A stretch of 25,328 nucleotides of DNA from Lyngbya sp. PCC 8106 (GTDB lineage Bacteria > Cyanobacteriota > Cyanobacteriia > Cyanobacteriales > Microcoleaceae): contig NZ_AAVU01000068.1 in the NCBI RefSeq assembly GCF_000169095.1, positions 1 to 25,328 of the forward strand. The letters are read 5' to 3'. The position numbers and the translations under genes were made by a program. Under the pieces are notes generated by a model. It worked only from the letters and a program-made list of their open reading frames with translations, was not told the origin of the DNA and made no database searches. Shown piece after piece: positions 15,288 to 24,779 of this stretch; position 1 is the first letter of the stretch; each line of letters starts with the position of its first letter.

Positions 15288-16389
15288 AGATGAGTCAGAT
15301 GTGCGTGAGATTATTCTTGATATTCTAGAAGCTGAAGAATTTTCTGTCATTGGTGCAGAAAACGGTAAGGAAGGTGTTAGACTCGCTCTGGAACATCTTC
15401 CTGATTTGGTGATTTGTGATGTGATGATGCCCGAAATGGATGGATATGATGTTTTAAAAATTTTACGGGAAGAAAAGACAACTTCGACGATTCCTTTTGT
15501 TTTTTTAACCGCAAAAGCAACTCGTGAAAATATCCGCCAAGGGATGAATTTGGGTGCTGATGATTATTTAACTAAACCTTTTAGTCGTAAAGATTTACTG
15601 GGTGCAATTTCAAGTCGTATTCAAAAGAAAGTTGCGATTGAAGATAGAATACAAGCTCATCTAAATGACCTGAGAAGTAGTTTGAGCCTTTCACTTCCCC
15701 ATGAACTTCGGACTCCTTTAAATGGAATTCTTATTTCATCTCAACTGTTGATTGAAGATTTTGCTGAGATGGAAGTCCATGAAGTACAACCGATGTTAGC
15801 AGATATTAATACTTCTGCTCAACGCTTATATCGATTGATTTCTAATTTTCTTCTTTATGCAGATTTAGAACTTTTAGTTCACGACTCAGAACGGATAAAG
15901 TTTTGGCCAAAAGGTTCTGTTCAAGATCCAAACGCATTAATTCAAAAAGTTGCGAACGAAACACTAGAAATGTTCCCAGAACGTCAGGCTGATTTGTCTC
16001 TGAAACTTCAGCAGACTATTGCAGTCGAAGTTCCTCCAGATATTTTGAGAAAAATTATAGAAGAACTTCTCAATAATGCGTTTAAATTTTCAGAGAAACT
16101 CGAAAAAGTCTATATAAAAACTCACCAAGATCAGCAACAATATTACCTCGATTTTTTGAATCAAGGACAGGGGATGACAGATAGTCAAATCACTAAACTT
16201 GGAGCGTATAAACAATTTGATCGAGGTCGCTCCGAACATCAAGGATCAGGATTAGGGCTAGCTATTGTTAAACGTCTTTTAGATATATATAAAGGAGATT
16301 TGACAATCAATAGCGAACCCAATAAGATCACAACGGTCAGGGTTAGTTTACCCATTGTTAACGTAGAAGTTGCTGAATCATCTGATTAG
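15265..16389 (+). CDS. Receiver-histidine kinase hybrid (REC-HisKA-HATPase)
   Basis: 374-residue cytoplasmic two-component protein in which the receiver comes first. REC (1-120): acidic pair Glu8/Asp9, phospho-acceptor Asp52 in ICDVMMPEMDG, the LTA switch region, and Lys104 in LTKPF. A weak HisKA follows, with His146 in SLPHELRTPLNG. The HATPase domain has an N box (EELLNNAFKFSE), NQGQGM in place of the usual DxGxG (the aspartate is asparagine), and GSGLGLAIVKR. No output DNA-binding domain is present, so it probably passes a phosphoryl group onward in a relay. The start is the ATG at 15265 with GAGGAGAG upstream inside the kinase gene; an in-frame TTG at 15247 is less likely. It overlaps the sensor kinase by 23 bases. 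Confidence 0.9.
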   Translation: MKRILVIEDESDVREIILDILEAEEFSVIGAENGKEGVRLALEHLPDLVICDVMMPEMDGYDVLKILREEKTTSTIPFVFLTAKATRENIRQGMNLGADDYLTKPFSRKDLLGAISSRIQKKVAIEDRIQAHLNDLRSSLSLSLPHELRTPLNGILISSQLLIEDFAEMEVHEVQPMLADINTSAQRLYRLISNFLLYADLELLVHDSERIKFWPKGSVQDPNALIQKVANETLEMFPERQADLSLKLQQTIAVEVPPDILRKIIEELLNNAFKFSEKLEKVYIKTHQDQQQYYLDFLNQGQGMTDSQITKLGAYKQFDRGRSEHQGSGLGLAIVKRLLDIYKGDLTINSEPNKITTVRVSLPIVNVEVAESSD

Positions 16390-17245
16390 CTTGTGAACCA
16401 TAACTACCCCCAAATAAGTTAAAATGATTCAAAATATGATAGAGGTTATACAGTATTTTGCGACGTTCGTAGCCTGAATCAAGAGGAAACACTTCATCAT
16501 ATCCTTGATAAAAAGCAGGTGAAAAGCTACCAAATAATTCAGTCATTGCTAAATCTACTTCGCGATCACCATAATAAGTTGCCGGATCAAAAATTATCGG
16601 TTCTCCATCCGCAGTTATCGCAGCATTTCCAGTCCATAAATCACCATGAACTAGAGAGGGTTGAGGTTGATGATCGGCTAATAATTCGGGAATCTTGGCG
16701 ATTAAAACCTCTGTATTTTCAAACTGACCTCCACGACCTTTTGCGAGTTTTACTTGATAGCCAATTCGATGATTTGCCCAAAATTCTGCCCAATTTTCTG
16801 TCCATGTATTAATTTGAGGTGTAGAACCAATGGTATTATTAATTTCCCAACCAAACTGATGTTTTCCAGGATAGTCATTAGCCGGAGTCGATTGGTGCAT
16901 CATTGCTAACTTTATACCCATCTCTTTCATCGCTTCTGTATTGCTATTCCCCCCTATTTCTAGCCATTCCAGCACTATATAAGCTGAGTTATCTGCCGTT
17001 CCCCAACAAATAGGTTTAGGAACTCGAATCGTGTGCGTTTCCCACATTTGTTTGACGCCTAAAGCTTCTGCTTCAAACATCGAAATTTGAGACGCTTGAT
17101 TGAGTTTGACAAAATAGTTGCGAGAACCATCAGTGAGGTGATACCCTTGATTGATACAACCTCCACCCACAGAACGGGTGTCAGTGACTTGAAATTTTTG
17201 TTGTGTTGTTTGGCTAATGTGTTCAGCGATTTTTTCCCACATCAT
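16358..17245 (-). CDS. Fructosamine kinase family protein (aminoglycoside phosphotransferase fold)
   Basis: About 295 residues; a small-molecule kinase of the fructosamine-3-kinase family, thought to phosphorylate ketoamine groups on glycated proteins or free sugar amines as part of protein repair. Visible features are the N-lobe GGGCINQGYHLTDGSRNYFVK with the ATP-contacting lysine, a hydrophobic hinge (YIVLEWLEIGG), the catalytic loop SLVHGDLWTGNAA with HGDLWxGN, and IIFDPATYYGDREVDLAMTE, which is the DPA/D motif typical of this family. The start is an ATG at 17245 or 17242; a TTG at 17257 is in frame but less likely. Its 3' end overlaps the convergent hybrid kinase gene by 32 bp. Substrate not determined. 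Confidence 0.88.
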   Translation of the reverse strand: MMWEKIAEHISQTTQQKFQVTDTRSVGGGCINQGYHLTDGSRNYFVKLNQASQISMFEAEALGVKQMWETHTIRVPKPICWGTADNSAYIVLEWLEIGGNSNTEAMKEMGIKLAMMHQSTPANDYPGKHQFGWEINNTIGSTPQINTWTENWAEFWANHRIGYQVKLAKGRGGQFENTEVLIAKIPELLADHQPQPSLVHGDLWTGNAAITADGEPIIFDPATYYGDREVDLAMTELFGSFSPAFYQGYDEVFPLDSGYERRKILYNLYHILNHFNLFGGSYGSQANQMIQQLLR

Positions 17246-17315
17246 TTTTTGATCCAATTATCTTTAATAAGAGTTTAGCATTTTCGATAAACTAACTTAG
17301 TTATTTTTTGTAAAT

Positions 17316-18740
17316 TTATTGATTTTTGTTTGATTTGATTATTGTTGTATTGTCTTGATTCTCAAACAGCATAACTTCTGATTTTTGATAACGAAGTTGA
17401 AAGTTTGGCATCATTTTTAGTTTGTCCACCAGACGATAAACCAGTTCTCGGGAACTATCCCAACCGGGGTAACTCGCATTAAGTAAAATATATTTAAATG
17501 AATTTAAATCAAGTTTTTCGGAGCCTTTTGTTGTTAACATTATGACTGAACGATGGGTTAAATGAGGAGCAATATGGTCAGCCGTTAAAACACTGCCTTT
17601 TGTCTCGACTAAAGCAACCGCTTCATGAGAGGCTTTAACTGTATCAAAATGTTTGAGATATCTTGAACCAAAATAACCATATTTTGCCAAAGCTAAAAAA
17701 GCAACTAATGACCACAAGATAATTTTTTTAGGTTGGCGTAACCATCCCTCTCCTGCGGCTAAAGTTGCGATGACAGCCACTAACAAAAAAGGTAAAATGG
17801 GGAGAGAATATTGTTGAGTTAAGTTTTTTTGCTGAACACTGTCACTGAGCAAATTTAATAATAAAATGGGTATGGCACCTACTAAAGGTGCTAAATGTCG
17901 AAACGAAAGACCCCAAATTAGAGGAATAGTTAGGAGAACTAAATATTCTAAATTAGATAAAGTAAAAATTTGTTGGAGAACAATTCCAGGCTTTAGGAAT
18001 AAATTTAAAGCAATTTCAAAAACTGAATTTCCCAGAGAATCGTAAAATTTAACTCCGGCAGGTTCACCGCCACTAAAATGAGGAATAATCACCTGAGTCG
18101 CAATTAAAAACCAGGCTAAACCTGCGAATATAGCGATCATTCCACAAATTCGCTTTTTTTCAAACAACAGTAACCCTATTCCTAAAGCCATGACAGTTAA
18201 AGATAGAACCCCTTTACAGCTTAAGATAATCACAATAGCAAAAGTAAATCTAAAAACTTGCTCTAAACGAGCCGCTAAAATTGCAAATAGTAATGTGGGA
18301 AGTGCAATAACTTCGGGATGAAAATCGAATAAATTGAGATTAAAAACCAGTGGATAGAGCAAATATACAACCGCCATAGTTGTCGCTTGAGATTGTTTTA
18401 ATCCGGCATTAATTGCCAAATAAAAAGTGGGAATAGCGCCAACAGATAGACTAAAGGCTTGTACAAGCAATAACCAATGTACCTGCGGAAAAATCTTGTA
18501 TAATAAAGCCAAAGGATAAAGAATCAAAGCTCCATGATCACCAAGAATATGCAAACCTCTAAAAGTCACAAAAGGTTTTTGACCTTGACTCAGAAGATAA
18601 ATTCCATTATCAAAAATTCCTAAATCAAAAGCATTAGATTGAAATAAAGCATGACGAAAACTACTAAAAAAGAATAAGAGAATGGTACTCAAAACAACCA
18701 TCAAGCTTATAAAATTAAGTTTAGAAAAAAAATTGGGCAT
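17316..18740 (-). CDS. DUF2079 multi-pass membrane protein
   Basis: About 474-residue integral membrane protein with roughly ten hydrophobic segments and a soluble C-terminal region of about 100 residues. The DUF2079 hallmarks are visible near the N-terminus: FSSFRHALFQSNAFDLGIFDNGIYLLSQGQ, then FRGLHILGDHGALILYPLALLYKI, and later a DFHPEVIALPTLLFAI segment. The family is fold-related to membrane glycosyltransferases that use polyprenyl-phosphate sugars, but no activity is known; DNG, GDHG and DFHPE include candidate catalytic acids or histidines. The start is uncertain: the ATG at 18740 lies 19 bases after GGAGG, and an in-frame TTG at 18758 is right next to it. It is divergent from the GT39 gene, which suits an envelope-sugar role. 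Confidence 0.85.
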   Translation of the reverse strand: MPNFFSKLNFISLMVVLSTILLFFFSSFRHALFQSNAFDLGIFDNGIYLLSQGQKPFVTFRGLHILGDHGALILYPLALLYKIFPQVHWLLLVQAFSLSVGAIPTFYLAINAGLKQSQATTMAVVYLLYPLVFNLNLFDFHPEVIALPTLLFAILAARLEQVFRFTFAIVIILSCKGVLSLTVMALGIGLLLFEKKRICGMIAIFAGLAWFLIATQVIIPHFSGGEPAGVKFYDSLGNSVFEIALNLFLKPGIVLQQIFTLSNLEYLVLLTIPLIWGLSFRHLAPLVGAIPILLLNLLSDSVQQKNLTQQYSLPILPFLLVAVIATLAAGEGWLRQPKKIILWSLVAFLALAKYGYFGSRYLKHFDTVKASHEAVALVETKGSVLTADHIAPHLTHRSVIMLTTKGSEKLDLNSFKYILLNASYPGWDSSRELVYRLVDKLKMMPNFQLRYQKSEVMLFENQDNTTIIKSNKNQ

Positions 18741-18899
18741 ACTCAGCTTGTCAGTCAAACCTCCAGATTGAACTTAAACTGCCGGGAACACAGCTTAAGA
18801 AAAATGCTACCATCTTAAATTGAAAAATAGAGCATTTCAGAAATTTTTTTATCCTGATGGAACCCAAAACTGGTAAATTAGGGTCTGAGAGATTGAATA

Positions 18900-20834
18900 T
18901 TGGAAAATGACACACTAGGAATGACAACATTGAAAATAGCCAAATCCCTCACGCAATACTGGAAATCATTTGATCAACATCCCAAAACCACTTGGGGATT
19001 CTCAATTGTCGGGTTATTATTAATTTGTAGCATCGCATTTCTCTGGAATTTAGGGAATACAGGATTGGTCGATGAAACGGAACCCTTATTTGCCGAAGCA
19101 GCCCGTCAAATGGTACGAACTGGCGATTGGATTACGCCCTATTTTAATGGTGAGACTCGCTTTGATAAACCGCCCTTAGTTTACTGGTTAATGGCTGTTG
19201 GCTATCAAGTATTAGGGGTGAATGAATGGGCGGTGCGTTTACCCTCAGCTTTGGCTGCAATTACATTAAGCGTGGGTTGCTTTTTGACTTTACGATTTTT
19301 TGGTTTTTTCCCTTCAAATTTAACAGCTGATTCTCGACAAAAAACACGTCAATTGTGGTTATCGGCTTGGATCGGAGGTGCGATCGCCGTCTTTAATCCG
19401 GAAACCTTAATTTGGGCGCGTCAAGGGGTTTCAGATATGCTTTTAAGTGGGTGTATGGGAAGTGCTTTATTTTGCTTTTTTTGGGGATATGTTGAAGCCG
19501 GAAAAAAAGAAACTGAAAATTTAGAAAAGTTTTCCATTTCTCAGTTATTTTTAGACTTTTCTCTCCCCAATAAATGGTACTTAGCTTTCTATATATTCTT
19601 GGGATTTGCAGTCTTGGCTAAAGGCCCTGTTGGTCTTGTCTTACCTGGATTGATTTTAATCTCTTTTGTCCTTTATCTTGGTAACTTTAGACAAATTTTA
19701 TGGGAAACAAAGCCAATTTTAGGGGGGATTATTTTTACAATCATTGCCCTCCCTTGGTATATTTTAGTCATTCTTCGGAATGGGCAAACCTATATTGATT
19801 CTTTTTTTGGCTATCATAACTTTGAACGCTTTACTAACGTTGTTAACGGTCACGCAGCCCCCTGGTATTTTTACTTTATTGTTGTCTTAATTGGCTTTAT
19901 GCCTTGGTCAATTTATTTACCCTTAGCTATCTTTCGCTCTCACTTTTGGCAACGTTCTTTTTGGCGTCAACAACCTCGCGATCATCAGTTGGGTTTATTT
20001 GCATTTTTCTGGTTCGCTTGTATTTTTTTATTTTTCTCAATTTCTGTTACCAAACTCCCCAGTTATGTCTTACCTTTAATGCCAGCAACTTCGATTCTAG
20101 TTGCCCTTCTCTCAAGTGAATTTATTCTACAACAAACTTCATCAATCTCAGAAATAAGAACAGCTAAAAAAAGAGGAATATTAATCACTGGAGGATTCAA
20201 TCTTTTTTTTCTTGTCCTTTTGGGTATTGTTTGTATTTTTAGCCCTCAATTCATCGGTAGTGATCCGGCGGTGATTAATTTACCAGAAGTTATTGAACAG
20301 TCAGGTTTACATTTACGAGCCGGAATAATCTGGATAATAACCGCAGTATTAATCGCTTGGATACTTAGATATCCTTCTCAATGGCATTGGTTAATAGGAG
20401 CAAATTTAGCTGGATTTATAGCCTTTTTTGTCTTTCTAGTTAACCCTGCTATTTTTCTAATTGATCAAGTTCGTCAACTTCCCTTAAAACAACTTTCTCA
20501 GCAAATTTCTCAAGTCGAAAAATCTCAAGAAGAACTCTGGATGATAGGCTTTAGAAAACCCAGTGTTGTCTATTATTCTGAACGTCCAGCTTACTTTTAT
20601 ACGGTGCTAGATTTTTTCAAGGGAATAGTAGAAGATCAGCCAATTTATCATCTTTTTGATTCGATTCAAAATCGTCCAAACCCCTCAACAATTATGATCA
20701 TTAGCCGACCTAAAGATATTAAAAGACTTGGTTTACAATCTCAAGATTATCAAATTTTAGACCAAAAAGGTCGTTATTTGTTCATTCGAGTCGAGAAACA
20801 AACACTTTTAGATCGAGTCTTAAACCTGCCTTAA
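18900..20834 (+). CDS. GT39/ArnT-like membrane glycosyltransferase
   Basis: 644-residue integral membrane glycosyltransferase of the ArnT/protein-O-mannosyltransferase clan (GT-C fold), which uses a polyprenyl-phosphate-linked sugar. The family signature is intact: VDETEPLFAEAARQMVRTGDW, with Asp58/Glu59 as the likely catalytic pair in the first periplasmic loop, followed by NGETRFDKPPLVYWLMAVGY and WAVRLPSALAA. About eleven or twelve hydrophobic segments follow, then a soluble C-terminal domain of about 110 residues ending in VYYSERPAYFYTVLDFFKG and beyond. The start is uncertain: TTG at 18900, with GAGAG about 9 bases upstream, or ATG at 18921, 21 bases later. Acceptor (lipid A, protein or exopolysaccharide) cannot be told from sequence. 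Confidence 0.9.
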   Translation: MENDTLGMTTLKIAKSLTQYWKSFDQHPKTTWGFSIVGLLLICSIAFLWNLGNTGLVDETEPLFAEAARQMVRTGDWITPYFNGETRFDKPPLVYWLMAVGYQVLGVNEWAVRLPSALAAITLSVGCFLTLRFFGFFPSNLTADSRQKTRQLWLSAWIGGAIAVFNPETLIWARQGVSDMLLSGCMGSALFCFFWGYVEAGKKETENLEKFSISQLFLDFSLPNKWYLAFYIFLGFAVLAKGPVGLVLPGLILISFVLYLGNFRQILWETKPILGGIIFTIIALPWYILVILRNGQTYIDSFFGYHNFERFTNVVNGHAAPWYFYFIVVLIGFMPWSIYLPLAIFRSHFWQRSFWRQQPRDHQLGLFAFFWFACIFLFFSISVTKLPSYVLPLMPATSILVALLSSEFILQQTSSISEIRTAKKRGILITGGFNLFFLVLLGIVCIFSPQFIGSDPAVINLPEVIEQSGLHLRAGIIWIITAVLIAWILRYPSQWHWLIGANLAGFIAFFVFLVNPAIFLIDQVRQLPLKQLSQQISQVEKSQEELWMIGFRKPSVVYYSERPAYFYTVLDFFKGIVEDQPIYHLFDSIQNRPNPSTIMIISRPKDIKRLGLQSQDYQILDQKGRYLFIRVEKQTLLDRVLNLP

Positions 20835-21297
20835 TTTTTTTAGAAAATTGATTAATCTGAAACGAAAAAAATGTCCTTAAATTTATTAAATATAACCTGT
20901 ATACATCCTTCCCAAGACCTGATCAGCTTTCAAAGTTTGATGCCCAAAAAACTTGCTTAGAGTAAGTGTTAATGTTATTATAGAAGATCAAATCGTCAGA
21001 AGTAAATAAGATAGTAAGCTGATTAATCAATTTATATTGGTATATATAATTAAGCAGAGAAGCTATCTGACTATACCCAACTTGATGAAAATATGTTATG
21101 ACATTAATAGAACGGTTAAAATTATTTAAACAGGTTGCATTTTTCGGATCTGTTCTTTGCTATTACAACAAAACAAAGCTTCCTGAATAGCAACTTGCTC
21201 ACCTGAACAGATAACACAGACTAGCCAATTCCGTTTAATTGATCTGTTTTTAAGATCATCAGAAATCAGCTAATTAAGTTTATAGGGGACAACTTTT
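20835..21297. other. 463-bp intergenic region before the epimerase gene
   Basis: AT-rich and without a convincing open frame. It has a TATATAAT sequence near 21040 but no matching -35 box. Several copies of GATTAATC and GATC are scattered, not arranged as an array. No RNA gene or known riboswitch is recognised. It probably holds the epimerase promoter and perhaps a long leader. Confidence 0.4.
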
Positions 21298-22287
21298 GTG
21301 AAGATATTAGTAACTGGTGCCGCTGGATTTATAGGGTTTCACCTTTGTCAAAAATTGCTGCAACGAGGGGATACAGTTATCGGATTAGATAACCTTAATT
21401 CTTACTATGAAGTCTCTTTAAAAAAAGCTCGGATTGAACAACTTAGCTCTTTAAAAAAATTCACATTTTATCAGTTAGATTTAGTTGATCGTGAACAACT
21501 AGAAAAACTGTTTTCTGAACAACAATTTGATGCTGTAGTCCATCTAGCTGCACAAGCGGGTGTTCGTTACTCTCTGGAAAACCCCTATGCCTATGTCGAT
21601 AGCAACCTAACGGGGTTTCTGAATATTTTAGAAGGGTGTCGCCATACTCATGTAGGTCATTTAGTTTTTGCATCTTCGAGTTCGGTTTATGGTACAAATA
21701 AAAAAATTCCCTTCGCAGTCGAGGATAACGTTGACTATCCTGTTAGTTTATATGCAGCAACAAAAAAAGCTAATGAATTAATGGCTCACAGCTACAGCCA
21801 TCTCTATAATATTCCGTCAACAGGCTTACGTTTCTTTACAGTTTATGGGCCTTGGGGTCGTCCAGATATGGCTGTTTTTCTGTTTACAAAAGCGATACTA
21901 GATGGAAAACCAATCAAAGTCTTCAATTATGGAAAAATGCAACGAGATTTTACCTATATTGATGATTTAGTTGAGGGTATTGTCCGAGTTGTCGATAAAA
22001 TTCCTCAGCCCAATTTGCACCCAGAAAGCAACACAAAAGCCCCTTACAAAATCTATAATATTGGCAACAATAAGCCCATTGAACTCTTGCGACTCATTGA
22101 AGTTTTGGAAAACTGTCTGGAGAAAGAAGCCGTTAAAGAAATGCTTCCGATGCAACCCGGAGACGTACCGATAACCTATGCCAATGTTGATGCGTTAATT
22201 CAAGATGTTGGCTTTAGTCCAGATACTCCTATAGAAGTCGGAATTAAACGATTTGTAGAGTGGTATCGTTCTTACTACGAGGTATAA
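21298..22287 (+). CDS. NAD-dependent nucleotide-sugar epimerase, probably UDP-glucuronate 4-epimerase
   Basis: 329-residue extended short-chain dehydrogenase that inverts C4 of a UDP-sugar to supply precursor for capsule, slime or lipopolysaccharide. The NAD-binding TGAAGFIG sits at residues 6-13. The catalytic site shows Ser-rich FASSSSVYG at 124-132 and YxxxK at Tyr152-Lys156 (YAATKKANE). The DNLNSYYEVSLKKARIEQL segment and the MAVFLFTKAILDGKPIKVFN, GKMQRDFTYIDDLVEGI block are what I know as marks of the CapI-type UDP-glucuronate epimerases, against GalE. The start is the GTG at 21298, with GGGGAC upstream. It follows the GT39 gene on the same strand but 463 bp away, so probably has its own promoter. 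Confidence 0.9.
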   Translation: MKILVTGAAGFIGFHLCQKLLQRGDTVIGLDNLNSYYEVSLKKARIEQLSSLKKFTFYQLDLVDREQLEKLFSEQQFDAVVHLAAQAGVRYSLENPYAYVDSNLTGFLNILEGCRHTHVGHLVFASSSSVYGTNKKIPFAVEDNVDYPVSLYAATKKANELMAHSYSHLYNIPSTGLRFFTVYGPWGRPDMAVFLFTKAILDGKPIKVFNYGKMQRDFTYIDDLVEGIVRVVDKIPQPNLHPESNTKAPYKIYNIGNNKPIELLRLIEVLENCLEKEAVKEMLPMQPGDVPITYANVDALIQDVGFSPDTPIEVGIKRFVEWYRSYYEV

Positions 22288-22317
22288 TTTCTCTCAATAA
22301 AGATTGGTCTGACTCCT

Positions 22318-22341
22318 CCCCTGATTAATTTTAGTCAGGGG
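22318..22341 (+). terminator. Stem-loop after the epimerase gene
   Basis: CCCCTGA (22318-22324) pairs with TCAGGGG (22335-22341) across a 10-base loop, 31 bp after the epimerase stop. No T-run follows, so termination strength is uncertain; it could also be part of the pcrA leader. Confidence 0.45.
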
Positions 22342-22393
22342 AACCTTGAACATGGTAGCCTAAACTATAGCGGAAAATTTCCCTTTTGCAGCC

Positions 22394-24748
22394 ATGACTC
22401 AGACCGTTGACTTCCTTAGCCATCTCAACCCTTCACAACGCCAAGCCGTCGAACATTTTTGCGGTCCGATGCTAGTCGTGGCGGGAGCGGGTTCGGGTAA
22501 AACTCGGGCGTTAACCTATCGTATTGCCAACCTCCTGCGAACTCATCGGGTTCATCCCGAAAATATTTTGGCGGTGACATTTACCAACAAAGCCGCCCGA
22601 GAAATTAAAGAACGAGTTGAAGCAATATTTTCAGAACAACAGGCGCAAACTCAGTATCAAAAACCCTTTTCTGCTCTCACTTCCCCCGAACAAACAAACT
22701 TGCGATCACAAGTTTATCGGAGTGTTAGCAAGCAGTTGTGGATGGGAACTTTTCACAGTCTTTGTGCGCGAATTCTCCGCTACGATATCAATAAATATAC
22801 CGACGAAAAAGGGCGACAGTGGCAACAAAATTTCTCAATTTTTGATGAATCAGATGCTCAAAGTTTAGTCAAGCAAATCGTCACAAAAGAACTCAACTTA
22901 GATGATAAAAAGTTTGAACCTCGCAAAGTTCGCTATCAAATTAGTAACGCCAAAAATTTAGGACTTTCTCCCCAAGCCTATCAACGAGAAAATCCCGAAT
23001 ATTATGGTCGAGTCATTTCCGAAGTCTATGGAAAATATCAAGATCGTCTCGCTGCTAATAACGCCCTAGACTTTGATGATTTAATTCGAGTTCCCGTTGA
23101 ACTATTTCAACAAAATGAACAAGTTTTAGCCTATTGGCATCAAAAATTTAATCATATATTAGTCGATGAATATCAAGATACCAACCGCACCCAATATGAC
23201 TTAATTCGGCTATTAGTAACCAACGGCGAACATCCAAGAAGCTTTAAAAACTGGAAAAATCGCTCAATCTTTGTCGTCGGAGATGTCGATCAGTCCATCT
23301 ATTCTTTCCGAATGGCAGACTATACCATTCTGTTAGAATTTCAACAGGATTTTGGGGATGGTTTAGCCGATGACGACACCCGCACAATGATTAAATTAGA
23401 GGACAACTATCGCTCACGGGAAAATATTCTCGAAGTTGCAAATCAACTCATTCTAAATAATACCACTCGGATTGAAAAAGTATTGCGTCCAACACGCGGA
23501 GAAGGGCCACCCGTATACTGTTATCAAGCCGATAATGAAGCCGCAGAAGCCAGCTTTATTGTCACTCAAATCAAAAATTTAACCGAACAACATCCCGAGT
23601 TAGGTTACGGTAGTTTTGCACTCCTTTATCGGGTTAATGCTCAATCTCGCGCCTTAGAAGATGCTTTCATTAAAAGTAATATTCTCTATAAAGTCGTTGG
23701 AGGTTTAAAGTTTTATGATCGCAAAGAAATCAAAGACGCTATTTCTTATTTGCGAATGATTGCGAATCCAGCCGATAGTGTTAGTTTGATGCGAATTATC
23801 AATACACCCCGTCGAGGAATTGGTAAAACCACCATTGATAATTTAGTGAATGCGTCTCAACAATTAGGTGTTCCCCTGTGGGAAATTGTCAGCGATCAAG
23901 ACTCAGTAAATACCATCGCTGGACGTTCTGCAAAAGCAGTTAATCAGTTTGCTCAAATGATCTCATCTTGGCAAGAAAAAGCAGCATCTTCTACCGCTCT
24001 TGAGATTTTAGAAGGGGTAATGGAGGATTCTGACTATATTCTTGACTTAAGTAATCAAAGTACCGATGAAGCCGAAAGTCGCTTAGAAAATATTAAAGAA
24101 TTGAGTAATGCTGTCGCTCAATTTCAAGAAGATTATGAAGACTCAACTTTAGGAGGATTTTTAGCCAATGCTTCTCTAGCTTCTGACTTAGATAACCTCC
24201 AAGAAGGTGAACAAGCTGTTTCTTTAATGACACTTCATTCAGCTAAGGGGTTAGAATTTCCGATTGTGTTTTTAGTCGGATTAGAACAGGGATTATTCCC
24301 CAATTTTCGGAGTTTAGATGATCCTTTATCTCTTGAAGAAGAACGACGCCTTTGTTATGTCGGAATTACTCGCGCCCAAGAACAATTATTCCTGTCTCAC
24401 GCCCGAGAACGTCGTCTCTGGGGATATCGTGAACCCTGCATTCCGTCGATGTTTTTAAAAGAATTACCCCCGGATTTAATTCAAGGCTATCTTCCTATTT
24501 CTCAACCTGCAAAATCCCCAACTCCAACAACTAAAAAAGCAAATAAAACTCAGTCAAAAAACAATAAAAAATCCTCAAAAGTGGAAAGCTTTGCTGTTGG
24601 CGATCGCGTACTTCACCGTAGCTTTGGAGTCGGACAAGTTACTCATATTTTTGGAAATAAAGGCAAAATATCTATCGCCGTTAAATTCACAACTTCTAGC
24701 CCTAAAATTCTCGATCCTCAAGTTGTTCCTTTAGAAAAATTAGAGTAA
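22394..24748 (+). CDS. pcrA: UvrD/PcrA-type 3'-5' DNA helicase (SF1A)
   Basis: 784-residue superfamily 1A helicase for DNA repair, replication restart and removal of stalled RNA polymerase. Motif Q/I: LNPSQRQAV and AGAGSGKT (30-37, Lys36). Motif Ia: TFTNKAAREIKERV. Motif II: VDEYQDTN (Asp258/Glu259). Motif III: GDVDQSIYSFRMAD, with Val and Ser-Met where many bacteria have Asp and Gly-Gly, which I know as the cyanobacterial form. Motif IV: EDNYRS. Motif V: SLMTLHSAKGLEF. Motif VI: CYVGITRAQEQL. The end (VGDRVLHRSFGVGQVTHIFG) is the Tudor-like domain that binds RNA polymerase, joined by a Lys/Thr/Ser-rich linker. Start is the ATG at 22394. Confidence 0.95.
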   Translation: MTQTVDFLSHLNPSQRQAVEHFCGPMLVVAGAGSGKTRALTYRIANLLRTHRVHPENILAVTFTNKAAREIKERVEAIFSEQQAQTQYQKPFSALTSPEQTNLRSQVYRSVSKQLWMGTFHSLCARILRYDINKYTDEKGRQWQQNFSIFDESDAQSLVKQIVTKELNLDDKKFEPRKVRYQISNAKNLGLSPQAYQRENPEYYGRVISEVYGKYQDRLAANNALDFDDLIRVPVELFQQNEQVLAYWHQKFNHILVDEYQDTNRTQYDLIRLLVTNGEHPRSFKNWKNRSIFVVGDVDQSIYSFRMADYTILLEFQQDFGDGLADDDTRTMIKLEDNYRSRENILEVANQLILNNTTRIEKVLRPTRGEGPPVYCYQADNEAAEASFIVTQIKNLTEQHPELGYGSFALLYRVNAQSRALEDAFIKSNILYKVVGGLKFYDRKEIKDAISYLRMIANPADSVSLMRIINTPRRGIGKTTIDNLVNASQQLGVPLWEIVSDQDSVNTIAGRSAKAVNQFAQMISSWQEKAASSTALEILEGVMEDSDYILDLSNQSTDEAESRLENIKELSNAVAQFQEDYEDSTLGGFLANASLASDLDNLQEGEQAVSLMTLHSAKGLEFPIVFLVGLEQGLFPNFRSLDDPLSLEEERRLCYVGITRAQEQLFLSHARERRLWGYREPCIPSMFLKELPPDLIQGYLPISQPAKSPTPTTKKANKTQSKNNKKSSKVESFAVGDRVLHRSFGVGQVTHIFGNKGKISIAVKFTTSSPKILDPQVVPLEKLE

Positions 24749-24779
24749 AATTTATTAATAAGTCAATAGAGGTCACGCG

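Noticed and set aside
21461..22174. Several 60-80 codon frames overlapping the epimerase gene on both strands
   Set aside because: All lie in other frames of a gene with intact NAD-binding and YxxxK motifs; none shows family features.
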